From Fibrobacter succinogenes (GTDB taxonomy: Bacteria; Fibrobacterota; Fibrobacteria; Fibrobacterales; Fibrobacteraceae), in assembly GCA_902776765.1 (NCBI GenBank), contig CACYRP010000026.1:1-54408 (forward strand): DNA of 54,408 nucleotides. The letters are read 5' to 3'. The notes beneath the pieces were generated by a model that was not told the origin of the DNA, searched no databases, and saw only the letters and a list, made by a program, of their open reading frames with translations. Below, piece after piece: positions 7,630-15,407 of this stretch (its first letter is position 1; the number at the start of each line of letters is the position of its first letter). Both the position numbers and the translations under genes were made by a program.

Positions 7630-8961
7630 TTAATGTTTACGCCTGAAAGTCGCTACGGTAACGCGGTTACGGCCGCCTTCCTTCGAAGAATAGAGCGCCT
7701 TGTCGGCACGAGCAATAAAGGACTTCGGATCTTCGCCTGGCACCATTTCGGTCACACCAAAGGAGCAGGTCACCTGCTGCTGTGTGATAAGCGGAGTCGT
7801 TTCAATCGCCTTGCGGAGCTTTTCTGCAAGGAACGCCGCATTCTGGATACTAGTCTCGTCACTCAAGATGACAAACTCTTCACCGCCCCAGCGCACAAGG
7901 GAATCGGTATTGCGAATCATGCTCTGCACAAGCTTAGCAAGGTTCACAAGGACTTCATCGCCAACGAGATGGCCGTATGTATCGTTCACTTCCTTGAAAT
8001 GGTCAATGTCGAAAATCATGAACGAGACCGGAATGCCAGTCCTGTTGAGCTTTTCCTGTTCGCGGAGGAGAACACCGCTAAAGCCAGCACGGTTGAGGCA
8101 CCCGGTAAGCGGATCTTCCTTACTGGACTTTTCGAACTCGCTCTTCTCGATTTCGAGAGCGCGGAGATTCTTCTTGAGTTCTTCCTGCTTCTTCTTGTTA
8201 ATCGCGCGTTCACGACTGTAATCGAAGAACCTGATAATCAAGATGATAAGGAAGGTGACAAACCATAAAGCGACAAGCGTCGTCACGAGGTCCACTTGCG
8301 AAATCTTCTTGCCCTTGAAACGAAGCCCCTTGATTTCCATGCCACCATAACCGAGCGGAGCGTTTGTTCCGGTCTGGATTTCAATGAGCGGAATGTTCGA
8401 AAGATCAACGCGCGCCTTGTGCACGTTGATTTCGTTCTGGGCCACCCACCAGCCAGCCACGCGGAATTCCTGCGGGACAAACACGGCCGGATACGGTTCC
8501 CTGGTCGGTGTAAATTCAATCTCGTTAAACTTGAGGGAGGTTTCGTCGTTCTTGCGGTAGAGCGCCTTGTCGTAACCACGCATGTAAAGACGGACGGAAC
8601 CCTCGTTACGCGGTTTGAGCCAAACAAAAAGGCTGTCGTAGTTCGAAAGATCAAGCCCCTGGAACTTGCCATCGCCAAGATAAATCTTAATCCCTACATA
8701 CGGGTAAGCATATCCCTCGCGGAGTTCGTACTCAATAACAACAGAACTATCGGTACGCGTCATCGTAATTGCAGAAGTACCTCCATCGACGGAGTCCGCA
8801 CTTGCAACCACATTGGCATATTCACCAAGGTTAATGTCTAAAATATCGTCAAGGAAATGCCGATATGCGAACATGGCTACGGCGGTCACCACCAATAGCA
8901 CAACAATCAGGAAATTCATCCTGAAAAGGGCATACACTTTTCTCATAACCTTTGAAGACAT
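7630..8961 (-). CDS. Membrane-bound diguanylate cyclase with extracytoplasmic carbohydrate-binding-like sensor
   Basis: 443 aa from the ATG at 8961 (GTG two codons upstream and ATG at 8946 are alternatives). TM1 near residues 15-35, a periplasmic domain of about 185 residues, TM2 (LVTTLVALWFVTFLIILII), a short coiled coil, then a GGDEF domain. The active site reads RWGGEEFVIL, with GGEEF as an accepted variant. The inhibitory I-site RNTD lies 5 residues before the motif, so feedback inhibition by c-di-GMP is expected. The periplasmic part (GLDLSNYDSLFVWLKP, ARVDLSNIPLIEIQTG, GGMEIKGLRFKG) resembles the CBM11-like jelly rolls of Fibrobacter carbohydrate enzymes, hinting at sugar sensing. It follows the esterase gene after 60 bp. 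Confidence 0.88.
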   Translation of the reverse strand: MSSKVMRKVYALFRMNFLIVVLLVVTAVAMFAYRHFLDDILDINLGEYANVVASADSVDGGTSAITMTRTDSSVVIEYELREGYAYPYVGIKIYLGDGKFQGLDLSNYDSLFVWLKPRNEGSVRLYMRGYDKALYRKNDETSLKFNEIEFTPTREPYPAVFVPQEFRVAGWWVAQNEINVHKARVDLSNIPLIEIQTGTNAPLGYGGMEIKGLRFKGKKISQVDLVTTLVALWFVTFLIILIIRFFDYSRERAINKKKQEELKKNLRALEIEKSEFEKSSKEDPLTGCLNRAGFSGVLLREQEKLNRTGIPVSFMIFDIDHFKEVNDTYGHLVGDEVLVNLAKLVQSMIRNTDSLVRWGGEEFVILSDETSIQNAAFLAEKLRKAIETTPLITQQQVTCSFGVTEMVPGEDPKSFIARADKALYSSKEGGRNRVTVATFRRKH

Positions 8962-9027
8962 AATCACATATCCATTTTAGACCATGACATTCTAAATATA
9001 CAAAAAAGGACGTGAATCGCTAAGAAA

Positions 9028-10077
9028 TTATCTCGAAAGCCATCGTCCAAGGCGAGCGATTACAGGCCTTAGAGTGTTCGCCAGCTCTTCTTGGGAATGT
9101 GTATCGGGGTGTCCATGCAAACCGACGTTCGATGTAAAGACGTGTTTATATTCGAGGTCCTTGTGTCCGGCAGCGATTTCGCTATCGTAAATCTCTTTAA
9201 TCGTGGGCCCAAGGTCATCGTTCGGCCAAACTTTAGTCGAAACAAGCAAGAATTTCACACCGGGATGAACTTTGCGAAGTCTATCGAGCAACTCGGCATA
9301 CGATTTTTTAAATTTTCCTTTATCCGCATACGGCGGATTCCCCTGAAAATCATTGATTCCTTCAAAAATTACGATGACTTGCGGATGAAATTTCTCAAAA
9401 TTCCAAAGTTCAGGCTTAGAATATGAGGTTACCGAGCCCATGACCGTGTAATTATAGAGCCGTTCCATAGTCCAATCGGGCACGATATTGTCGTAGTTGC
9501 GCACAAGACCGCGCCCACTGAAGGCATTCACCTGATAGTCGGCATTGAAACCGCTAGCAAGGAGGTAAGCGAAACTCTTGGAGGCATTCGTCTTGTCAAA
9601 CTCGGGAGCGTCTTCGGCAGAGGAGCCTTCGCAGCCGTAACCTACGGTAAAGGAATCGCCGATGAACTCGATGCGACGTTGGGAAGGCTTGGGTGCATCG
9701 CCAAACTCGCCTTCGAGCGTGATGCCGTAAAACTTGATCTCGGGAGACCCGCTTTCACTGATCTTAATGAAGCGGTACTTGTGGAAGGCGCCATCGTCCT
9801 GAACCTTGATTGCACGTTCTTCCTTGGCATCGACCTCGAACTGGTCGATTTGCTTTCCGTCGCGGTCCAGGCGCCAGCGGGAACGGCCTTCGACCGTAAA
9901 CGTAATTTTCGAAGCTTTGGCATTAAACGTAATGGATGCGGCAGGCGCACTAGCACGGCTTACGCCGTTATCATGGGCCCAGCGGCCGTTAAACAACAGA
10001 TTTTCCATAGAAGAGGATGCTCCGAACGAGAACGCAGCAAGCGCACTCAGCAAAAAGAATATGCGAACAAGATTCAT
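9028..10077 (-). CDS. Secreted SGNH esterase, CE2-like acetyl (xylan) esterase
   Basis: 349 aa from ATG 10077, chosen because it gives a clean signal peptide (IFFLLSALAAFSFGA). Two domains: an N-terminal jelly roll (about 25-125, LLFNGRWAHDNG through FYGITLEGEF) and a SGNH hydrolase domain. Block I reads IEFIGDSFTVGYGCEG (Ser142 nucleophile), GRGLVRNYD carries the oxyanion Gly, FEGINDFQG the Asn block, and GHPDTHSQEELA the catalytic His. This order is that of carbohydrate esterase family 2, which deacetylates plant polysaccharides. It fits a fibre-degrading organism. Neighbours upstream are a non-coding spacer; downstream is the diguanylate cyclase. CE2 membership is from domain order and motifs; other SGNH families cannot be excluded. 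Confidence 0.82.
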   Translation of the reverse strand: MNLVRIFFLLSALAAFSFGASSSMENLLFNGRWAHDNGVSRASAPAASITFNAKASKITFTVEGRSRWRLDRDGKQIDQFEVDAKEERAIKVQDDGAFHKYRFIKISESGSPEIKFYGITLEGEFGDAPKPSQRRIEFIGDSFTVGYGCEGSSAEDAPEFDKTNASKSFAYLLASGFNADYQVNAFSGRGLVRNYDNIVPDWTMERLYNYTVMGSVTSYSKPELWNFEKFHPQVIVIFEGINDFQGNPPYADKGKFKKSYAELLDRLRKVHPGVKFLLVSTKVWPNDDLGPTIKEIYDSEIAAGHKDLEYKHVFTSNVGLHGHPDTHSQEELANTLRPVIARLGRWLSR

Positions 10078-10334
10078 TGAAGGAATGATAGAAAAAATTG
10101 GGCTACCGCCCAAAACCTATTTTAAAATTCATTATTAAAAGCACGTCATGCGGGCGGGGCCCCAGCTCGGAGTGGATGCTTTCAGCATCAGCAATTACGG
10201 CTCAGCTATGTTTGCACAAATGCAACCGCAGCATTCGCCTTTGATGCTTTTGACGCCTACGGCGTCAGCGGCTTCACTCGGTCATGAACGCCTGCAATAG
10301 TCTACAAGGCGAAGCAAGCAGAAAACATTATGTT

Positions 10335-10428
10335 TTCTATTTGTGAGCCGAAGAACTGACGCTGTAAGCGTCAACCAGTCGTTCTATTTGTGAGCCGAAG
10401 AACTGACGCTGTAAGCGTCAACCAGTCG
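10335..10428. repeat. 47-bp tandem direct repeat, two perfect copies
   Basis: Unit starts ttctatttgtgagccgaaga and contains the dyad GACGCT-gta-AGCGTC. Copies at 10335-10381 and 10382-10428 are identical. Each can fold into an extended imperfect stem (gaac...gttc flanking the dyad). Confidence 0.9.
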
Positions 10429-10493
10429 TTCGCGACTCTCGTTTTGCACGCTACTGCGAAGGATCTTCCTTACTCCATGCTTTTTTTCAAAAT

Positions 10494-10530
10494 AAAAAGG
10501 TCACCCTATCAGAATAGGATGACCGTTTTT
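10494..10530 (-). terminator. Rho-independent terminator after the 10548-12443 gene
   Basis: GGTCACCCTAT (10499-10509) and ATAGGATGACC (10514-10524) form an 11-bp stem with one mismatch and a 4-nt loop. On the minus strand a T5 tract follows. The plus strand also ends in gTTTTT, so it may act in both directions. Confidence 0.8.
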
Positions 10531-10547
10531 GCATTTAATTAGGTTAC

Positions 10548-12443
10548 TTACGCTTGCGATGTCGCGGCTTTTTTGCTCAGGACCTTGATTTCTTGAATAA
10601 ACGAAAGGTCCAGCGAGAATTTTTCTTCCTTGCCGCTTTCCTGGATTTCAACCATCGAGGGGGATTTTGCCAAATGGAGTGCATGCACGTAGAACATCTT
10701 TTCTTCGGGCTTTGCGTTTCGCTTGGTTTTGTCCATGATTTTTGCAGCAAGCGGAGTGCCCACCGTCTTTGCATAGCGCAAGACCTTCACAAGATCAAAC
10801 GTGCTCAACTTCTGATAAACGCTACCGTACTTGGTAGAATCCATCGTCGCCTGGGCAGAAGCCTCATCAGCTTCGTCACGCAAATCGTAGTCGATTTTCT
10901 TGGATTCCGGCCATGCAATAGCGAACTCGGCTTTCCATTCTTCTTGTGCAGCCGGCGTACGGTTTTCGCTCGATTCGCCTGCGCACGGGAAGAATCCGTA
11001 GTTTTCGAGAATTTCGAGCGCACGGGGTTCCCTTTCCGAATTTAGAACAAAGCCGTATCCCGGAATGTATTCTTCGGTGCATTCCATGAACTGCGGGAAG
11101 CGTGAAAGTTCGGCAAGCACTTCGGCACTTTCGACCTTGAGGAGGCGAGCGGTGCGCACCTTCGCGCCATAGAACGAGGCATTCCATTCGGCAAGCGTCG
11201 AAGAAACGTTCTCAGGGGGCTTAAGCCAGTTGCGGAGATTTTCCACTTCGGATTCCGGGAAGCCACACTTGAGGCCAGCCACATAAGTTTCCTTTTCGAG
11301 CGTAAAGCAAAGGAACGTTTCGTCGTTCTTGACCTTTGCAAGGCATGCGAGAGAATAAAGCACACGCGGGGCCATGCCGGTAGAAACGACCAAGTCAAAG
11401 TTCGGGAGCGCTGTGAGGTTTGCTTCGGGAATAGACGCGATAGACGTATCAAGCCAATCCTTGCCCGACTTGCTCAGAACAACAGAAGTAATCTTGCCCT
11501 GAGCCATGCGGAAATCAACAAGGCCCAAAATCCAAAGTTCGCAAAGCGGACGCGGCATGAATTCCCAAGGCAACACCTTGTTCTTTTCCTGCAGGCGGTA
11601 GGACGGATCAATCACCCAAAAGAGGAGAGCGGCGTCAGCAGCAGAGAGGCCTTCGCCCAAACCGCTCAACAAATGAGCGCAAAGGTTGCGGTCTCCGTGG
11701 AAGCGTTCCTTGATCCACCAAGAAATTACATCTTGATGCAGGCGGAAGCCGTTCTTATGAATAAAATCAATTGCAGTTGCCGACGGCAGCAAGAAGGAAT
11801 TTTCGCGTTCAAGCCAACCGTTCTGCACGAGGAAACTGAAAATCAGCGAAATTTCTTGTTCGCAAGCCTTTTCGGAAACATGGCGAGACGAAGTAAACGC
11901 TTCGGCGCAAATCTGACGACCGCGGCGGTGCAGCGTTCCATTTGCGTTGATGCGGAGCTGCTTTTTCTTGGCATTCGCAAGTACGATGCAAATATGCCAA
12001 TCCAAAAGGTTCTGGAAAGAAATCAGCGGGGATACCGTGTCGATTTCGCCTTCCGGCTTGACATCAAAACAACCAACAAAATCCGTGAAACCGGCATAAA
12101 TCGGGGTTCCGCCCACAAAAGAACGGTAAAGGACAAATTCGCGGCACATCGTAAGCAGGAACGTCTGAAGTTCGCGGTTCTTGCTTACAGGGACCGTCAG
12201 TCGAAGTTCGTTAAAGGCAAGCCCTCTGGACCCGCTATTGTAAATCAAGTTCAGGCAGCGGCGCTGCCACATTTCCATCTTGGAAAAGAGTCCCGCAACA
12301 CGCTCCTTGTCGGAATAAAAAGACAGTGTTTCGGACTGGATGAGAGCGTTGTTTAAAAGACCCTTTTTGCCGAACGCCTTCGCATGGGCGTTACGAAGCA
12401 AGGGCTTGGACATACCATCAAAAAAAGAGCTTAAATCAAACAT
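10548..12443 (-). CDS. Large cytosolic protein with helicase-associated (Helicase_C_3-like) domain
   Basis: 631 aa, no signal peptide or membrane segment. The central part (ALPNFDLVVSTGMAPRVLYS) resembles the Helicase_C_3/XPB-associated domain, in which a PDFEVVV-type strand precedes helices. The N-terminal half has winged-helix-like segments (LNLIYNSGSRGLAFNEL, LLFWVIDPSYRL). There is no Walker A or B, so it is not itself a helicase. The preceding gene on the strand (233 bp upstream) is an exonuclease-DinG helicase, which makes a role in DNA transactions plausible. Start at ATG 12443 is supported by a TATATTTG element 22 nt upstream. Function uncertain; the domain call rests on a short resemblance. 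Confidence 0.6.
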   Translation of the reverse strand: MFDLSSFFDGMSKPLLRNAHAKAFGKKGLLNNALIQSETLSFYSDKERVAGLFSKMEMWQRRCLNLIYNSGSRGLAFNELRLTVPVSKNRELQTFLLTMCREFVLYRSFVGGTPIYAGFTDFVGCFDVKPEGEIDTVSPLISFQNLLDWHICIVLANAKKKQLRINANGTLHRRGRQICAEAFTSSRHVSEKACEQEISLIFSFLVQNGWLERENSFLLPSATAIDFIHKNGFRLHQDVISWWIKERFHGDRNLCAHLLSGLGEGLSAADAALLFWVIDPSYRLQEKNKVLPWEFMPRPLCELWILGLVDFRMAQGKITSVVLSKSGKDWLDTSIASIPEANLTALPNFDLVVSTGMAPRVLYSLACLAKVKNDETFLCFTLEKETYVAGLKCGFPESEVENLRNWLKPPENVSSTLAEWNASFYGAKVRTARLLKVESAEVLAELSRFPQFMECTEEYIPGYGFVLNSEREPRALEILENYGFFPCAGESSENRTPAAQEEWKAEFAIAWPESKKIDYDLRDEADEASAQATMDSTKYGSVYQKLSTFDLVKVLRYAKTVGTPLAAKIMDKTKRNAKPEEKMFYVHALHLAKSPSMVEIQESGKEEKFSLDLSFIQEIKVLSKKAATSQA

Positions 12444-12676
12444 TATGCACCTTAAAACAGGATGCCAAATATAATAAAAATCACGGGGTTAGTTAAGGGG
12501 CTACACACGTGAACAGGTGTTCTTTAGCCGAAAGAACGCTGCTACGCAGCTACAGACGAAAGACGAGAGAAATGCAGACAGTAGATAAGAAATGCCCGCC
12601 GGTGGCGGGCATGAGAATGCTCAATGCGGAGCGAGCCCGGAGCGCTTTAGCGCGAGCTCACTCCCCCATAGCTAAA
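12444..12676. repeat. Intergenic hairpin elements downstream of dinG
   Basis: Contains GCTGC-tac-GCAGC (12538-12550), a perfect 9-bp dyad ATGCCCGCC-ggt-GGCGGGCAT (12592-12612) and GCGCT-tt-AGCGC in a GC-rich stretch (about 12650). All have 2-3-nt loops like those at 10.2-10.4 kb. The element also carries the phrase gacgaaagacgagag, which recurs in part at 36.5-36.7 kb. No gene seen. Confidence 0.6.
12466..12473 (-). promoter_or_regulatory. TATATTTG promoter element of the 10548-12443 gene
   Basis: Minus strand TATATTTG, 22 nt before the ATG, matching TAnnTTTG. It implies a short 5' UTR of about 15 nt. Confidence 0.5.
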
Positions 12677-15400
12677 TTACTTCACGAAACGTTCGATGTC
12701 GGAGACAGAGCCTGCGATGCGCTGCTTGAAGTTCCAAATGCGGGAGAAGGTCTTGCCGTAGCGTTCGAGGATAACGCGGTTATCCAAGATGAGGACCTTG
12801 CCGGAATCGGAATCAGAACGCAAGAGACGACCTATCCCCTGACGGAGTTCGATGTACGCTTCAGGTACAAAGTAATCCTTGAAGAAGTTCTTGTTGGCAG
12901 CTTTCATCTCGTTCGTGATGCCAGCAACAAGCGGATCAGTCGGGTTCGGGAATGGGAGCTTCGTAATGACAAGCAACTTGAGCGCATCACCTGGGAAGTC
13001 CACGCCTTCCCAGAGGCTTTGGCAACCCAAGAGGCAAGCGCCGCGTTCCTTGCGGAACATTGCCACAAGACCATCAAGCGAGCCATCGACATGCTGGCAG
13101 AGCAAGAGCTTGTTGCGTTCGGCGAATGCCGGAGCAAGTACGGTCTGCGCCTTCATCATCGTAGCGACACTCGTAAAGAGCACCATCGTATTTTCTTCAA
13201 TTGACGGGAGCACCTTCAAAAGCGTATCGTTCAAGGCATCGCCAAATTCCTGAGCAGAAGGTTTCGGGAGGAACTTCGCTATCATCACAGAACGGCGTTC
13301 ATTCACGTCGGACGGTTCCGTATAAATTCGCACAAAGGGCTGTTTGCTCAAGCGCAGATTGTCCATGCCCATCTTCTGCAAAAAGTACGTGAGATCGGCT
13401 TGCACCGAAAGCGTTGCCGATGTAAACGTTGCAGACTTGATCCACGGATAGAACTTTTCTCTCCAGATGTTTCCGGAATGGAGCGGGAGCGCATGCAGCT
13501 TGATCGTGTGCGGATTAAACGGTTCTTCCATGTAGAACACCCAATCGGCGCGGCCAGCCTTTGTTACAAATTCAAAGTCCGTAACGAAGTGGTTCACTTC
13601 GGTCATACGGCCTTCGAGGTCGCTCACCACACCCTTGAGAGATTCGACATTCGATGTGGCTGCCACAAGCTTTTCAGAAAGAGCGCGAGCATTGGCATAC
13701 TGTTCCAAGAACGTTGCCGGGTCCGCTTCGTATTCCGCAAGGATGCTGTTTGCGTAGGTAAAGCCGCTGCGTCCGTTCTTCTGCTTTGCAAGTTTCTTGC
13801 CAATCTTCATGAAGAAGCGGTGCAAGGCCTTTTCAGATTCGGCAAGAGCTTCGGAAAGCTTATCGCAAAGTTCATGGAGTTCGGGTTGTTCTGCCGGAAT
13901 GCGGCTTGCAATTTCAGCAATGAGGCCATCGCCACCAACCTTAGAAGGTTCAAGCGTTTTCGCGATGTTTCTGAATCCAAAGAACGAGATGGAGCGCCCA
14001 AACGTCTGGTTGCTGATTTCGGGCAAGCGGTGAGCTTCGTCAAACACGATGTGTTCATAAGACGGGAGCAAAGCAAAATCAAGCTGCAAGTCGGCAAGGA
14101 AAAGCGAATGGTTCACAAGCACCATGTTTGCATTCATGGCCTTACGCTTTGCCACAAATGCGGGGCAGTTATCGTGATGCGGGCATTTTTCGCCAAGGCA
14201 AGACGAAGCGTTGCTCGAAAGCTTAGACCAAAGTACGCGATTGCGGCTCTGGCTAAACGAATTGCAATCGTTGATGTCGCCCGTTTCGGTTGTCATTACC
14301 CACGGAATGAGTGCCATGAAAGAATCACGCTCTTCAATGGAGAGGAGTTTCTGCGAGTGCATGAGCACTTCTTCAAACTTGCGGAGGCAAAGGTAATTGT
14401 CGCGGCCTTTTAAAATTGCCGGACGGAGTTCGCCATTGTAAATCTTCGCAATCTGCGGGATAGACTGCGTCCAGAGCTGTTCCTGCAAAGTGCGGGTTGC
14501 CGTACTGATCAAAACGCGTTCACCGGTAATAGCCTTGTTCGCAGCCGTAATCAGGTAAGACAAGGTCTTGCCGGAACCGGTCGGAGCTTCGAGCACGCAA
14601 AGGCCACCCTTGTACATGTTGCGTTCCATGACAGAGGCAAAATCTTGCTGGTTGTGACGCGGCTTGTAATCTTCCACGACAAAAGAAATAAAACCGCCTT
14701 CCTTAAAGAACTCGCTTACACGCGGGGCTCTAGACTTGGGCAAAGTTTCTGGCGCAGGAGCCACAGGCAACTTGTACTTCGGAGCTGCCAAAGATTCAGA
14801 CTTTGTAGCAAAAAGTGTCTCGTAGCCGGAACCTTCGGCAACTTTAGAAAGTGCCTCAAAGAGCCACGGGTCCAACGAAGAAATCTTTTCAAGCGCCTTC
14901 ACAAACAAGCGACCGCAAGCATCGGCATCGGGCAAAGCGCGGTGGGCTCGGCTGCGTTCAATTTCGAGTTCCTGCACAAGCGTATCGAGGCGGTGGTTCG
15001 GAACATCCTGGAACGCAATGCGCGAAAGCGTGAGCGAATCCCAGAACACATGGGAATCATAAGAAATACCGACCTTGGTAAACGTCTGCTTGAGGAACTT
15101 GGAATCGAAAAGGGCATTGTGAGCCACAATCGGGAGGTCACCGATAAACGAGCAAATCTGCCCAGCAACCGTTGCAAAATCCGGAGCACTTTCCAAGTCC
15201 GCCTTGTTAATGCCGGTCAGCGTCTCAATAAAGGGACGGAGTTCAGCAGAAGACGGCTTCACTAGAAAATCGAGATTTTCCTTCGGTTCGCCATTTTCAA
15301 AGCGAACAAGAGCCACCTCGATGATTTCGTCTTTCTCGAAATCAAGACCAGTCGTTTCCAAGTCAAGCGCCACAAATGCGGGAATTTTTTCCATCTTCAT
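12677..15400 (-). CDS. dinG: DinG-family helicase fused to DEDD exonuclease
   Basis: 907 aa. Residues 7-170 are a DnaQ-type 3'-5' exonuclease: ALDLETTG (D13, E15), HNALFDSKF (D99) and HRALPDADA (H153, D158). The helicase part has Walker A EAPTGSGKT (271-279), DEAH at 454-457, and four Cys (338, 401, 406, 412) positioned to bind a 4Fe-4S cluster as in XPD/DinG, then the C-terminal motifs LWEGVDFPGD and RQGIGRLLRSDSD. The exonuclease-DinG fusion is known from Firmicutes DinG, but those usually lack the cluster; here both occur together. Probably 5'-3' unwinding in replication or repair. It starts 7 bp after the Ig-like lipoprotein gene and closes a long run of minus-strand genes. MKMEK allows ATG at 15400 or two codons later. 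Confidence 0.93.
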   Translation of the reverse strand: MKMEKIPAFVALDLETTGLDFEKDEIIEVALVRFENGEPKENLDFLVKPSSAELRPFIETLTGINKADLESAPDFATVAGQICSFIGDLPIVAHNALFDSKFLKQTFTKVGISYDSHVFWDSLTLSRIAFQDVPNHRLDTLVQELEIERSRAHRALPDADACGRLFVKALEKISSLDPWLFEALSKVAEGSGYETLFATKSESLAAPKYKLPVAPAPETLPKSRAPRVSEFFKEGGFISFVVEDYKPRHNQQDFASVMERNMYKGGLCVLEAPTGSGKTLSYLITAANKAITGERVLISTATRTLQEQLWTQSIPQIAKIYNGELRPAILKGRDNYLCLRKFEEVLMHSQKLLSIEERDSFMALIPWVMTTETGDINDCNSFSQSRNRVLWSKLSSNASSCLGEKCPHHDNCPAFVAKRKAMNANMVLVNHSLFLADLQLDFALLPSYEHIVFDEAHRLPEISNQTFGRSISFFGFRNIAKTLEPSKVGGDGLIAEIASRIPAEQPELHELCDKLSEALAESEKALHRFFMKIGKKLAKQKNGRSGFTYANSILAEYEADPATFLEQYANARALSEKLVAATSNVESLKGVVSDLEGRMTEVNHFVTDFEFVTKAGRADWVFYMEEPFNPHTIKLHALPLHSGNIWREKFYPWIKSATFTSATLSVQADLTYFLQKMGMDNLRLSKQPFVRIYTEPSDVNERRSVMIAKFLPKPSAQEFGDALNDTLLKVLPSIEENTMVLFTSVATMMKAQTVLAPAFAERNKLLLCQHVDGSLDGLVAMFRKERGACLLGCQSLWEGVDFPGDALKLLVITKLPFPNPTDPLVAGITNEMKAANKNFFKDYFVPEAYIELRQGIGRLLRSDSDSGKVLILDNRVILERYGKTFSRIWNFKQRIAGSVSDIERFVK

Positions 15401-15407
15401 TCATCCT

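Larger units (their letters stand above)
10078..10547. other. Gene-free spacer rich in short perfect hairpins
   Basis: No credible gene in either strand. It holds four perfect dyads with 3-nt loops: GATGCT-ttc-AGCATC (10175-10189), GACGCC-tac-GGCGTC (10252-10266), and TGACGCT-gta-AGCGTCA twice (10357-10373 and 47 bp further), the last two inside a 47-bp tandem repeat. It ends in a terminator for the gene at 10548. The hairpins lack T tracts, so they look like REP-type intergenic elements rather than terminators. Confidence 0.6.
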
